In this document: in pieces, positions 52,272-63,851 of the stretch
How the letters are laid out: every line of letters starts with the position of its first letter
How positions within the stretch are numbered: the first letter of the stretch is position 1
Origin: Combretum micranthum
Taxonomy: Eukaryota; Streptophyta; Magnoliopsida; Myrtales; Combretaceae
Length of the DNA: 64,000 nt
Reading direction: 5' to 3'
Assembly: GCA_024138025.1 (NCBI GenBank)
Contig: JAMXBD010002226.1
Coordinates: forward strand, 124,001 to 188,000
Notes under the pieces: generated by a model
Told to the model about the DNA's origin: nothing
Seen by the model: the letters and a program-made list of their open reading frames with translations, nothing else
Databases searched by the model: none
Program-made: the position numbers and the translations under genes

Positions 52272-54482
52272 CGTACGACCATAGATTTCAATTTTTCTTT
52301 CAGTCATTTAATGGTTGTTTTAGGTGCGCACCCACTCATTAATTTTGTAGTTGATTCAAGTGCCTACTCCACTTCCATTTTAATTCAGGAGACTCCACAC
52401 CAATAACCGAGTTTTCAGGTCCACCCATTGCCTAGCTATTATGCCTTTTTCATAAAAAGGTATAATGGCAAATGTAATGTGACTCAATATATGATATGGA
52501 TGGGCAATTTAGTTATATAGTCATGGCATATCATTTAAGTAAATTATAAGCGATCATAGAGATTTCAGACACTTCAATTCTATGCTAAATCATACACATA
52601 TTTATAGCAATTCACATTTCGCTATTCTTAACATCAATTCAACCAAATAGAATTCACATCGCATTCCAATTTTATCTTGTCCTATTTCTAATGCCACTAT
52701 CATTACAAGCACAATCATAAGCATGTAATTTAAAGAAAGTGAACTTACTCGGCTAAGGACACTAGTCTCTAATAATAGTAGTCCGGAAACAAGTTTTCCC
52801 CTGATCCAAAGTCACATAAACAAAATAAATATCCAAATGAGTATTTCAAACCATAACTAATTCCAAACTATTAAATAAAAACTCTTAAGTTCGTAATTTT
52901 CATGGTAAATGGAAATTCTAACTTAAAATGGCCATAACTTGGTCATTTAAACTCAAAATTTCGCAAATAAGCTATCGCTTTCTATCTACTTTAAAATATC
53001 TATCTATTTATGATGTTATTCTTAAGTTTTGAAAACTTTTGGGTCTTAGAAAGTTCGGATCATATTTGGTCAGTAGCTAAAAATCACATCTCCAAAGTTG
53101 TTTTGTGAATTTTACATTATTTCTACTAAGTATACTATATAAGCATGCAATATCAACAAGTTATTATATGTATGTTCTTCATGATTTTTGGTTAAAAAGA
53201 ATTTTTAGAAAACTTTTACTTTGCAAAAGTTTCAAGAACACTTGACTTAGGAAAACAAGTTTTAATTCTTGAAAAAAAATCACTTTTGTTTTGTAAAAAT
53301 AATGCTTTGATGACCTATATGCCTAATACCTTCATTATTTTAATAAAATTTTTCATTTAGAAGTTGGAAAACAGGTGTTTAAGTATGGGTCTTGCCTAAT
53401 TACGAATTTTATAAAAGTTATTGGGAATGAAAAAGTGTTTGATCTAATTCCTTTGTTTTATCAAATATATTTTGATAAAATCCATTTATTCTTCTAAAAA
53501 TTAAGTCTTTACTATATCTATTCCCTAAGGTATCCATTTTTCCTTTAAAATTCTCATTTTGGCATTTGGAAATAGGTGTTTAAGTGGGTATTATTTCTAG
53601 ATCCGAATTTCGCTAAATTGTTTTAAGGTTATTTCTTGGGTAAAACTCATTTAATCCTTCCAAAATTAAGTTCTAATCAAACCTACTCCTTAGAGCTTCC
53701 ATTTCTTTAGTAGAACTCTTGTTCTAGGATTGGAAAATAGGTGTTTACCCATTAACTATTTCTTATTACGAATTTTTAAGTTTTTTTTTTTTTTTTGTTG
53801 GTGTTAAGACATAGCTCTAACTTAACTTTTGTAATCTTTTTCTTGTTTTGAAAATTTCTCTTGGTAAAACTAAGCTCAACTTATAAAAATTATTCCTTTA
53901 TGATATATATCCCTTAAGCTCTTCATTTTATATGTAAGATCTTGATTTTGAAGTTGGAAAATAGGTTTTCTAAATGGTTATTTCTCAAGATCCGAATTTC
54001 AAAAATCAATTTTTGATAGAAACAAAATAGATCTTGAGCTTTGGCAACACCTTCATTAAGACTATCATATTACAAATTTTTTATGTATATAAAACAAATA
54101 TCTATGGCATTTATGTACTCGAAACAAATAGATCTACTATATTACTCATATCATGGATGTAAATACAACATTAACAATATGTAGATGAGTTTTATGAAAG
54201 AATATATGTACAAAAATATCCATAAGAATAACATAAAATAATAATATAGCAAGATAATAGTAGAACAACTTAATATTAAGATCCACAACATTGTGATGGC
54301 CAGGATCTCACGCTTAAGTGTTTCCACATCCTTAACATAAAACTCATGGGGATTTTTGGTGGAACCATACATGTATGATCTTGCCATGACATGTTTTATT
54401 GTGGTAGGTTAAGATCTATTACCTATTTAGTGCATGGAATAAGAAAACTTGAAGAAAAAGAAGTGTATGCGCGTGTGTGTGT

Positions 54483-54525
54483 GGAGGAGGGGAGGGGGGA
54501 GGGGGAGGGGGAGGGGAAGGGAAGG
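54483..54525 (+). repeat. G-run tract with G-quadruplex potential
   Basis: Several runs of three to six G separated by single A bases form a polypurine tract in LTR 6, about 110-150 bp downstream of its TATA-like site in the sense direction. The corresponding part of LTR 4 lacks it, so it grew in this copy. Confidence 0.8.
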
Positions 54526-55347
54526 AGTCACGACACATGAGAGAAGAGAGGGAGAGAAAAAGACTTTTCCAAAAGTTTCATTTTGTGAGAAATGAGAGAA
54601 AGTGAAAAATTGAAATGTGAAAGAGATATTATATAGGAAAATAATTAGGGTTTTTGTGTGATTATTTAATAGAAGAAAAATAAAACAGATTGTGGGCATG
54701 TGGAGGGGGGTCATGCCGGTTTTGGTAAGAGGAGAGAGAGGGAGATGTGTTGATTTATTTTGTGTAACAAAATTCAAATTTAATAAGTAATTTAAGTAGT
54801 AAAAATTGTATTGGAAAAGAAAATGTAAGGAAAATGATGTAAGATTGTAAGAATAGGTTGTAAGAATGTAAGAATAGGGTATGGGTAGTTGTACTTGGTG
54901 AATAGTGTGCTAGAAATAAAAAAGTAGGTTAGACAATTAAATTATCGGTAGTAATGAAAATACGATAAAAAGCTATAACTATAATTTTTATAAATCGAAA
55001 ATTTCTTATGATTATATTTTTTATTTCCTCATTAAATTTCGGTTCTAAGGAGTTCTATATAATATTTTTCTATTTTCGAGCGTCGGGGACTGGTTTTCTA
55101 GAATAGATCCTGATTGAGTCTGAAACGAATAAATTTCTCTGAAATTTGATCTTTTTATGTTTCGATAATTTATTTAAGGTTATATTCTAAAGCTAACTCA
55201 TTTTTATTGTTTCGGGGTTTCGTTCTCGGAATTGCCGGACTTAGAGTTTCCAAGTCCAACTAGTCCTAAAGTATTCTTTTAAGGTTTCGGTTTCCGGTTC
55301 TAATCTCCAAAACCGAATTCATGTTGCTAAGAAAACAATGGCTTACA

Positions 55348-55580
55348 ATGAAGGAAGAATGCTGTACAATGGACTCCCCCATTGAACATCTTTTGTATTT
55401 AGCATATAATGATATTACCTCCCTATGCTTGTGCAAGAATGTTAGGGATGGAAGGACTCAAACAACTTACGTTTTGTAAAATGGACTTTTGTTCTTTGCT
55501 TTTTTGGGCCTACCGTCTGGCCATGAATCTCTTTTCATCTTCTAATGAAATGAAATTACCACAAAAAAAAAAAAAAAAAA
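55348..55580 (+). pseudogene. LINE 3' end with poly(A)
   Basis: The stretch carries a last few ORF2 codons and a 3' untranslated region. It ends catgaatctcttttcatc, ctaatgaaatgaaatt and an A tract at 55562-55579. A TAATGAAAT-like word just before a poly(A) tail is common in plant L1 elements. This closes the LINE that begins near 34780; without insertions it is about 6 kb long. Confidence 0.8.
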
Positions 55581-55847
55581 GGGAATTATAAAAACAATCT
55601 AGTCTCATTTATGCTGACCATAAAATCACATGTTTTAAATATTTACTTTGGGAAGCTTAAATCTCTAAAAATAATTTGCAAAGATGGCCCACTCACCGAC
55701 TTGATATAATGAATATTCAACCCCTACCCTTGCAAAGCCCTGTTTTCTCCTCCTCCTCACCCTTCTCCTTCTCCTTCGTCATCTGCTGGTTTGTTTACAT
55801 CATCGTCCCCGCTCTAGTCTTTCTGCAATTACCGTAAATTGGGAAGA
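55581..55847 (+). promoter_or_regulatory. Promoter and CT-rich leader of the 11-exon gene
   Basis: The space between the LINE poly(A) and the ATG is only 267 bp. The part 55741-55800 is CT-rich (ctcctcctcac, ctccttctcc), typical of plant 5' leaders. A weak TATA-like word (gatataatg, about 55702) precedes it. The core promoter therefore sits next to, or is partly made of, TE-flanking DNA. Confidence 0.45.
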
Positions 55848-58800
55848 ATGACCTCAACGAAGGGTCTCGTCCCTATCACCAGAAGCTTTCTCTCTTCCTA
55901 TTACGAGAACTACCCCTTCTCTCCACTTTCCGACGACGTCTGTCTTCTCTCTTCGCAGATTCGATCTCTCTCCAATGACTTTCTAGTACTCTCTCCTCCC
56001 ACTGAAGGTCCCCCCCTCTCTCTCTCTCTCTCGCATTGCGTGATGGTGTCTATAATTCGTGAATGTATGATGTTAGTGCTTAATTTCCAGTCATTTTTGG
56101 TGGAATTTCGCTTTTTATCATGTCATAAAGATTGAATTTCAATAATTAAAGTGGATAATGCCCTTGTTCTGTTCCTTAATCCGAAAATGATAATGTTCGT
56201 ATGCGTCTTCTTTTAGGAGAGAGAGTTCTGATGGAGGAAGCTGACCGAAAAGCTCCACATAAGATAGATGAAAACATGTGGAAGAATCGGGAGCATATGG
56301 AGGAAATCCTTTTTCTGCTTGAGAAATCACATTGGCCATCCTCTGTAAGAATCTCAGTTGGTTAAATCTGTTGGCTTCTTCAATGTGCATTCAATGATAT
56401 TTAAATAGCTGATGCCGTGCATCCTGTGACTTAAAATTGTAATCCTGCTTGCTCTTTTGGTTTCTTCCGAAATTTTTTCTGTATTGTGGGTTGCAGCTTC
56501 AGCAGGAGGCCACTTCTGAAGATATACAGCTTGGTTCTATTCTTAGCCAGTTGCATGATAAGGTTAAAAAAACTTTGGATGCATTGATGTCTTTCCAGGC
56601 TCAAAATTCCGAGAGGATATTCAATACAGGTCGCCTTCTTGACTTTTTGGTCTATCGAATTGGATGAGCACACTGACTGTATATTGTATACGAAGTAAGA
56701 TGTCAGTCAGCATTTTTGCGCTCCAACTTCAAAGCTAAATACAGCCCAGGTTTTTGGGTCTGTTTGATTCATTGTAAAGTTAGACTTATTTAGTTTGATT
56801 TCTCACACACCCAATCACTGAATACAATAAAGACAAAGATAGTTTTTCCAATTGAGACTTCATCAAAATACAGATTAGATACAAATTAAAAAACAATCCA
56901 AACAGGCTTTAACTCTCGAGTCTGTTGGGCATATTAGTTACAATATAGTAATTACTACACTGACAAAGGCAATTACACAATGTCAAATATACTCAGATGC
57001 ATACTTTTCCGCTTTTTCTTTGTTTGGAAAATTATATCAGCTGCACTTGCATTTTGATACCATCCTTTTATTGTTTACTGATTTATGTGCTGATAAAATG
57101 TCTGCTCTCCCAACAAAGAAAGTAAAAATAAATTGTCACTATTGAGAGTTTCTATTATCTCAGTTATGACATACTTGCCTCAAGACTTCCGAGGGACACT
57201 TATTAAACAACAAAAGGAACGTTCTGAGAGGAATAAGCAAGCGGAGGTTGATGCTTTGGTTAAATCTGGTGGAAGTATTCGTGACAAATATGCTCTGCTG
57301 TGGAAACAGCAAATGGACAGGTGGCATTTACAGATACACGTTAATGCTTCATGCATGACATCAAACTGAAATCACGTTCTTCTCAAAAGCATCTTTTTGT
57401 ATATATGATATCTTCTTTTGTTAGAGTTTACATGGTCAACATCATGCAACTTATTTATTGGGGAGTAAATCATCTTTCAGGAGAAGACAATTAGCACAGC
57501 TTGGATCTGCAACAGGTGTCTATAAAACCCTTGTCAAGTACTTGGTAGGAGTTCCGCAGGTATGTGATATTCTGTTGTCCTAGTAATACCATCTTGACCT
57601 ATTCTAAGCAACCTTGTTGTTCCACATTAAGAGTTGATCACAAGACTTTATTACTTCTGTGCAATTGCCTTTTGTGCCTCTTCAAAGCTCAATAATTAAA
57701 GTTTACATTAGTTTGGTTAATGATTAGTATCCTTTCATTGATTGATACTCCTGGAATCTGGGAAATGAATGCCAACTTGATTTTATTAATACAAAACTTG
57801 ATTGGATATCTTTTTTCTATTTTGTATTTTTTTCCACATTTATTTAGCTCTTATGACTCCTTTCTTAAATAATGGCAGGTCTTATTGGACTTCATTAAGC
57901 AACTTAATGATGATGATGGGTATGTTCCTATTTTGATGCATGACGTATCTGTGATTCTCTATTTACTTATCATGTTCATATCTTCTGTAAATGTTGAAGA
58001 TGTTGTATTATCCCAATATGTGTTACTGTCATAAGAGATCTTTTTACTCACAGGCCCATGGAAGAGCAAAGGCAGCGCTATGGGCCTCCTTTGTATAGCC
58101 TTACGTCGATGGTGCTTATTATTCACCTTTTCCTATCATTATCTTGGGGACGCTTTGAGACTAGAAAATTGTGAGACATATTTACAATTTTCATTGTTGT
58201 TTTCTATTCTTAGTTCAGTCCCTTTGCAATTAGTATTGTTGTGTCAGATTGCATCTGAATTTATTTCTGGATAGTTGTTATGCACACCGATGGGATATAC
58301 TTCAGTTATGAAATGTTAAGCTTGTTCAGGATATGGGGAACTTCCATTAGAAAGAAATGTTCTTTATTTTTCATTTCAAGTGTGGATAATGTTATAGTTT
58401 TGTTGTGTTTATCCTCTTCTGCTTGGTTTACTATTTCAATCTGATGGTGCAGAGACATGGATGCGGCTGCCGTTATACAGAAGGCAATTGATGTATATAC
58501 CTCAGAATTTGAAAGATTTATCAACTTTATCAGGTACTTATATAAGGCCTTTTAGGGGTCATAGGTTTTTTATTTGTTCATGTTTCTCTTTGTTCCAATA
58601 TTAGTACTTGTTTTGCTATATATTTGTTTATTAGATATTTTATTAATTGTGATTCTTTTCATAAATTAGAAAAAATGAGCATGAGGAAATATTAAATGAT
58701 TATAGTTTTACGTAGGTTGAGTCGATAGAGCGCATACCCTGTAAAGAAGGTGATAGGAGGAAATTTGTCATTAATATTGCAGATCAAGGCTTGCTGAAAA

Positions 58801-61800
58801 GGGGTGTGATCTACGTATGTGGATCCTGCTCATCAAAAGATGGATGGTCCAATGCCAATGCTATTTCCAGATGTTCCACTAGATGTACAACCTACTCACG
58901 GGAAAGCTTTGGCTAGTAGATATAATTGTGGTTTTATCTTAGAATTTTGATACTCATGAATGAATGAGTCAGATCTCTTGTTAAGTGGAAATAATTGAAT
59001 TGGGGAAAAATAATTATGCACATAGTTAAATTTAAGACCTTGCTTCAATCCTATATACAATTTAGATTCATAACCGACCTATCTAAAAGGGAATAAACAC
59101 ATTAGAAGTTTTCAATGCTTATACTAAAATTTAAGTACATTGCTCCATTTTCTAGTCATGTTATTTAAGTCTTTATGCTTGTGTTGTGGTATCATGTAAG
59201 TCCTTTGCTTCTATAATGGCATGCTCTGCTAAAGCGTGCTTACATGGCCCAAGTTATCATAGCTGGGTTTACATGGAAGTTAAATCAGTATAAACTCAAA
59301 ATAAAAACTCTGCAACAATAAATCCCAAGGTAGGCATACTATATAAGGCTCAAGAGCTCCCATGACAACTTCCATGAAGCCTTGGGTTCAAATTGCAACA
59401 AGGGCAATTTCTGGTAGCTTTAAGATTGGATGATCCTCCCTAATAAGCCAAGAAATGCTAGTCTAATAGTGGCAATATCAAGGAGGCTTGGAACCTTATT
59501 TATGCCACTTAATTGGATTCTTATTCTAGGCCCATAACAACTTGATTGTAGAGCCAATTTGTTTTAGGGTTTCATGCCATATTCATCCAGCAAAGTTATG
59601 ACAACTAGACTTTTCTGAAAAGGGAGAGATTGAATGGAGAGAGAATTTTTATTAAAAAGATGCTCAAGCACTAATCATGGTTAGAGATTGAGAATCTAGT
59701 CAGAAAGTTGAAGTGGTACTTGAGATTTGCATTACCTTTGCGGCATCTCTAGTTATGATAGTAGCATTGGTGTTGCTTGTGGATTGCTTTGAACGCAACA
59801 TGTGTTGCACTTAAATTCCCTTTGACTCATGTCAAGAGACTTAGTCTTTCCTTTGAGACACTCAAGAACATACTCAATTAGAGAGGGTTTAAAGAAAGGA
59901 GCTTAAGAGAGCAAGGATCTTGAATGCTTAAGTGACCTATAGATAAGAGGAAGAACCTTTACATGTACACGGTGCTTCCATGTGGATGCTTTAGATCAAT
60001 CACTACCCACTCAATTTAATAATATAATTTATCTTTACCTACTAGGTACATAATCAGAGTTGACTTACTGTCTACTGTCTTATAATGGTTAGAACCATCT
60101 CAGAACATTATAGGAGATGCGTCATGCCTTGGCCATGGACTGTACTGAACAATGAGTCATAGTTACAAACAAGGCAAAGAAAACGGCTTAGGGGAGAGTG
60201 CTTACATTTTCTTTACCTATACTGGAGACTCCCCATTATTTAGCTCTCTCTGTAAGATCAATCTACCAGCTCCTTAAAGGGTGTGCATGCTTCCACAGTT
60301 ATGAGGTTGCTTCACTTTGAGGCGGACTATTGGGGAGTAGCTGAATAATATAAGATCACTAATATGAAGTTAGTGCTGTCATGCGTTTCAGTTGTACTTG
60401 GCGTGTAAGCTATGAAGGGTTGATCAGTTGTGTATGTAAGTGCCTTTAGATTGTGTTAAATATCTCAGAAGTTTGTGTTAGTAATGTAAAATTCACGGAT
60501 CAAATAATGCAATGTTAGTGGTGTGTTTGACACCACCCTAGGGGTAGTTATCATGTAGTATTTTGTGTCAATGTAATAGTTAAAATAAGGGATAGCAGTT
60601 AACGAAACAACTACTGCTTGTACTTTAGGATATATGTGATTCGCAGGAGGGGACAAGTGTTATTTTTTTCCAGAAATTTAAAATTCTTAAATTCTGAGGA
60701 GATTGTAAGGTTTTCTTTATGAATGAGCCCTGGTTAAGGGATTGTTAGATTTTCGCTTAATGCGCCCAAACTATTGTGTCCAAATTAGGAAGGTGGGGAA
60801 GAAAAAGACGTAGGTAGAAGTTGAGACTAATTTTGTTCTAATCCATCTAACTACTCCATAGAATTTAGGATCCTGTAGCAAATTGGCATTGGAGCTGTGT
60901 TTTATGGAGGAATTAAAGCAATTAAAACTTTATGCTGGTGAGGAAGATTAGTAGCAGATGAAAGAAAGAAAAAACAGATGGCACTCCAAGTGGTAGCCTA
61001 TCCGATGATGTTTCTGATCATCACTTGGAAGAACGAAATTGGGATGAGGCCAGAAACAATAGGAAACACATTGGTAGCAATGTTAACCACGTTGATCAAG
61101 CTGGAAAGGGGAGTGATTACTCAAATTTTCAAAGCTGGACTTTTCAAAATACAATAGAAATGTATCTTAGCTAAATGGCTCAATAGATGCAAACTTTTTA
61201 TTCAAACACCAGAAGATTATGCAGGGGGAAAGTGGAATTGGCTGCATTTCATACAGAAGGAGATGTACTACTGTGTTTTGAACCTACACTGCATAGCAAC
61301 CCAAGTTGTCTTTGGAAGAACATAACTCCTGGTACAATTTATGCTTTGGACCTCCATTGCGTAGCAACATTTGTTGAACTTGAGGCAAGTAGGCCCAGTC
61401 AAGAGTTACAATAAAGGTTTAAGTAATTGTTAGCTGCAGCCCAATCAACTACCCTAGCTCCATGTGCAATTTATGCTTGGGACCTCCACTGCATAGCAAC
61501 ATCTGTTGAATTTGATGGCCCAGTAAAGAGTTATCAATAAAGGTTTGAGCAATTGTCAGCGGCAGCCCAATCAACTACCCTAACTCCTTGTGCAATTTAT
61601 GCTTTGGACCTCCACTGCTTAGCAACATTGGCTGAACTTGAGGCGAGTAGGCCCAGTAAAGAGTTATCAATAAAGGTTTGAGCAATTGTCAGCCGCAGGC
61701 TAACCAACTACCCCATCTCTGGAGCAAGTAGCGCTATTTATCAGTGGCTAATTGAGCAGAATAAAAATATATATAAGTGGCTTGAAGGTTATCATTGCTA

Positions 61801-63086
61801 TTGAAGTGGAATTGCATTAACCCTCTAATCCAACCCAAGCTATGACTTGAGAGTTTGGCATTCCTCTATTAGTGAAGGGGGGCTCCAACAAGAGAAGAAC
61901 TGAGTGGAATAAGAAAACTGGCATTGACAAGTCTGCCCATGTCCTAGCCCTGACATCAAGAAACTGAGCGGAGTGGAGGTGGAGGATAGAAGGCTAAGGG
62001 CCTCTTGTAAACAATTTTTTTGGCTAGAAGGTGTGGAGGTTCGAGGGGAAGAGCACCTTCAGGTTGAAGATGCCATGGAGGAAGAAAATGAAGGGAAGAC
62101 ACAATTACAGCATGTCAAAGACTATTCGCACATGGGGTTATGCATGTTATCATGGAAGGAGCACTGTTGAGGAACAGTAGAATAATAGAAGTAGCAGTGG
62201 GAAGTAGTCATGTCATGTTTCATTCTATTCCTACTTGAAATTTTGTGAATTCTGATGGTTTGAGTTTTATATTTAAACCTACCACAAAAGATTCTAGTTA
62301 GTATCCATCATGGTCCATGTCAATGTGCGAACTTAATATATCAACTGATGAGTTGATAAAACTAATGGAAAACATTTTATTTTTAAATTTACTAAATCTG
62401 TGCTGCACAGCGTACTGCTCTGTTAATGCTTACAGTGGATATTATTTACATTTTAGTTTTCATGTTTTTCCTAACAGTGAGGTCTTTGCAAATGCTCCCT
62501 TCTTCATTTCTGCAGAAGAAGCTGGTGCTCTGGAAGCAAGGTAGCCAGCTTCTCCTTACTTATTTCTTTGATTTCAGAGAACTACTTTTTCCAAACTTTC
62601 ACCTGTAACTTGGCAGGAAAAGTGATGAATACAAAGAGGTTAGTGTAGCGGCTGGTCAAGCTCATGAAGTAAGTTACAATTTGTTCTTCACATTATCTAA
62701 TTTTTCTTTCCAAATTATCAACCAAGATTGGCCATTTTTGCAGCAGTCTTCCATGGTGCTGCATCAAGTCTAAAATTATGCTGTATCAAAGATCTACATA
62801 TGAAAGCATGCTTTTTTGCTGTGACAGCTTTTTCCTTAAGTATCTTATGTGGAGTATGTGTTTCACTTACTGTGATAACACAGAAATTCGCACATTTTTG
62901 TCATTTAATTTTTATATGCTCTTATTGAAATATAGTAGCTTTGATAGCTATGAAGCAATTAATTCTTCCAGGTGATATACTAAGCTCTCGTAGGTTGTTC
63001 AAGAGAAGGTCCCTACACAGGTGCAACCGATAGCTATATTTAGTGGAGGAAGGCAATGGCTCTTTGGTATGGAAGATAGGAAATGA
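55848..63086 (+). CDS. Unrecognised 367-residue protein, 11 exons
   Basis: Exons are 55848-56007, 56217-56344, 56497-56629, 57164-57320, 57481-57559, 57879-57919, 58054-58170, 58453-58533, 62478-62540, 62617-62668 and 62994-63086. All introns are GT-AG and all phases agree, giving 1104 nt. The start (MTSTKGLVPITRSF) is the first ATG after the CT-rich leader. Visible parts are a serine/proline N-terminus, a charged helical stretch (IKQQKERSERNKQAEVDALV, 154-173), LAQLGSATGVYKTLVKYLVGVPQVL, then RYGPPLYSL and a short hydrophobic segment (MVLIIHLFLSLSW, 252-264). These are followed by VYTSEFERFINFISEVFANAPFFIS, YKEVSVAAGQAHE and a C-terminus with SGGRQWLFGMED. Exon sequence looks conserved and the frame is intact, so it is probably expressed. 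I cannot name the family and propose no function. Intron 8 is 3.9 kb; the others are below 550 bp. Confidence 0.85.
58534..62477 (+). other. Long intron 8 of the 11-exon gene
   Basis: This 3944-nt intron is far longer than its neighbours and looks expanded by inserted repeats. It contains the tandem repeat at 61325-61714 and, at about 60960-61190 and 61970-62170, degenerate open stretches rich in charged residues that may be old TE coding pieces. No domain could be named. A tRNA-like word near 58720-58745 is too short to call. Confidence 0.7.
61325..61714. repeat. Tandem repeat, three ~130-bp units, in intron 8
   Basis: Units at about 61325-61457, 61458-61583 and 61584-61714 (133, 126 and 131 bp) share caatttatgct-tggacctcca, gcccagtaaagagttatcaa and caatcaactaccc. 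A partial, more divergent unit seems to precede them at about 61270-61320. Confidence 0.9.
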
Positions 63087-63289
63087 CAAATGATTTGCTT
63101 AGGAGGAAATTTTGTAGGGAGTGAAAAACAGAAAATAAGATGTTTTGCCTGTTGCTCTTACAAAGGAGAGGAAAGCATGTACGAAATACCTAATCTCTAG
63201 TCTTTTGACAAATGAGAATTTTTTTGAGAATAATAAAAAAGACATCAGAATTTATCTTCTATTCAAGGTTTTTATCGCTCAAATTAATA
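63087..63289 (+). other. 3' flank of the 11-exon gene
   Basis: Probable 3' untranslated region. An aataaaaaa word at about 63230-63238 could serve as a polyadenylation signal. There is no other feature. Confidence 0.4.
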
Positions 63290-63700
63290 AGGTGGAAATT
63301 CCAAGAATGAAGTTCTAGCTGTTCCTAAGTTGAAGGAAGTTACTTTGGAAGAAATGAGATCCCTTTATCAAAACAATTCATGAAAAGCAGTAATTTTCTA
63401 ATGATAAAAGGGTAGTGGGGAGCAAGTGGGTATTTATTGTGCAGCATTGTGCCAATAAAGGTGTAGAGAGGTACAAGGCTTGGATTGTGCTCAAGTTATA
63501 CCAAAATTATGGGATTAATAATGAAAAGACTTTTGTTGCTAAGATGACTTCTATTCAGGTTATTTTATCTTTGGCTGCTGATATCAGTTAGTCACTACAT
63601 CAGCTTGATGCAAAAAATACGTCATTTTAAATGGAGATTTGAAGGAGGTGATGTGTATGAAGCTTCCACCAAAATTCGGATCTATAGTGTATTAGCACCA
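63290..63700 (+). pseudogene. Ty1/copia reverse transcriptase remnant
   Basis: Broken plus-strand frames give the RT start of plant copia elements: an LEEMRSL-like piece, then VVGSKWVFIVQH, GVERYKAWIVLKLYQNYGIN, KTFVAKMTSIQVILSLAA and LHQLDAKN (compare the usual QFDVKNAFL), followed by degenerate codons. It lies immediately after the 11-exon gene. No LTRs are visible; the rest may lie beyond the window. Confidence 0.75.
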
Positions 63701-63851
63701 TGACTGAATCATCTAATGAGCTTTTTACATTTATCATGTAACGGCCCCTTTCAATTGCTGATTGAGGCTTTGATTAAAGCCACTGAGTGGAATAATAAAT
63801 TAAGTTGGGTGAAAAGATTGGTGCTTGGTGGTGGTGGGTTAGCACCACAAC

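Larger units (their letters stand above)
50856..55347 (-). mobile_element. LTR 6, inserted in LINE RNase H end
   Basis: The LTR reads tgtcatgcctcaaagagtac...aatggcttaca. It is 4492 bp long, or about 3.69 kb once the 797-bp hAT element and its 8-bp duplication are removed. The flanking 5-mers, ataga and atgaa, match only in part, so the target duplication is decayed or the ends are a base or two off. A minus-strand TATA-like site lies at 54629-54635. LTR 4 is its closest relative in the window. The LINE resumes right after it. Confidence 0.8.

Noticed and set aside
58172..58174. TGA as the end of the 11-exon gene
   Set aside because: A consensus donor GTGAGA begins one base earlier, and exons 8-11 continue the frame with conserved-looking protein sequence.
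58716..58760. tRNA gene or SINE head
   Set aside because: A word like gagtcgatagagcg resembles an A box, but no B box or cloverleaf could be found.
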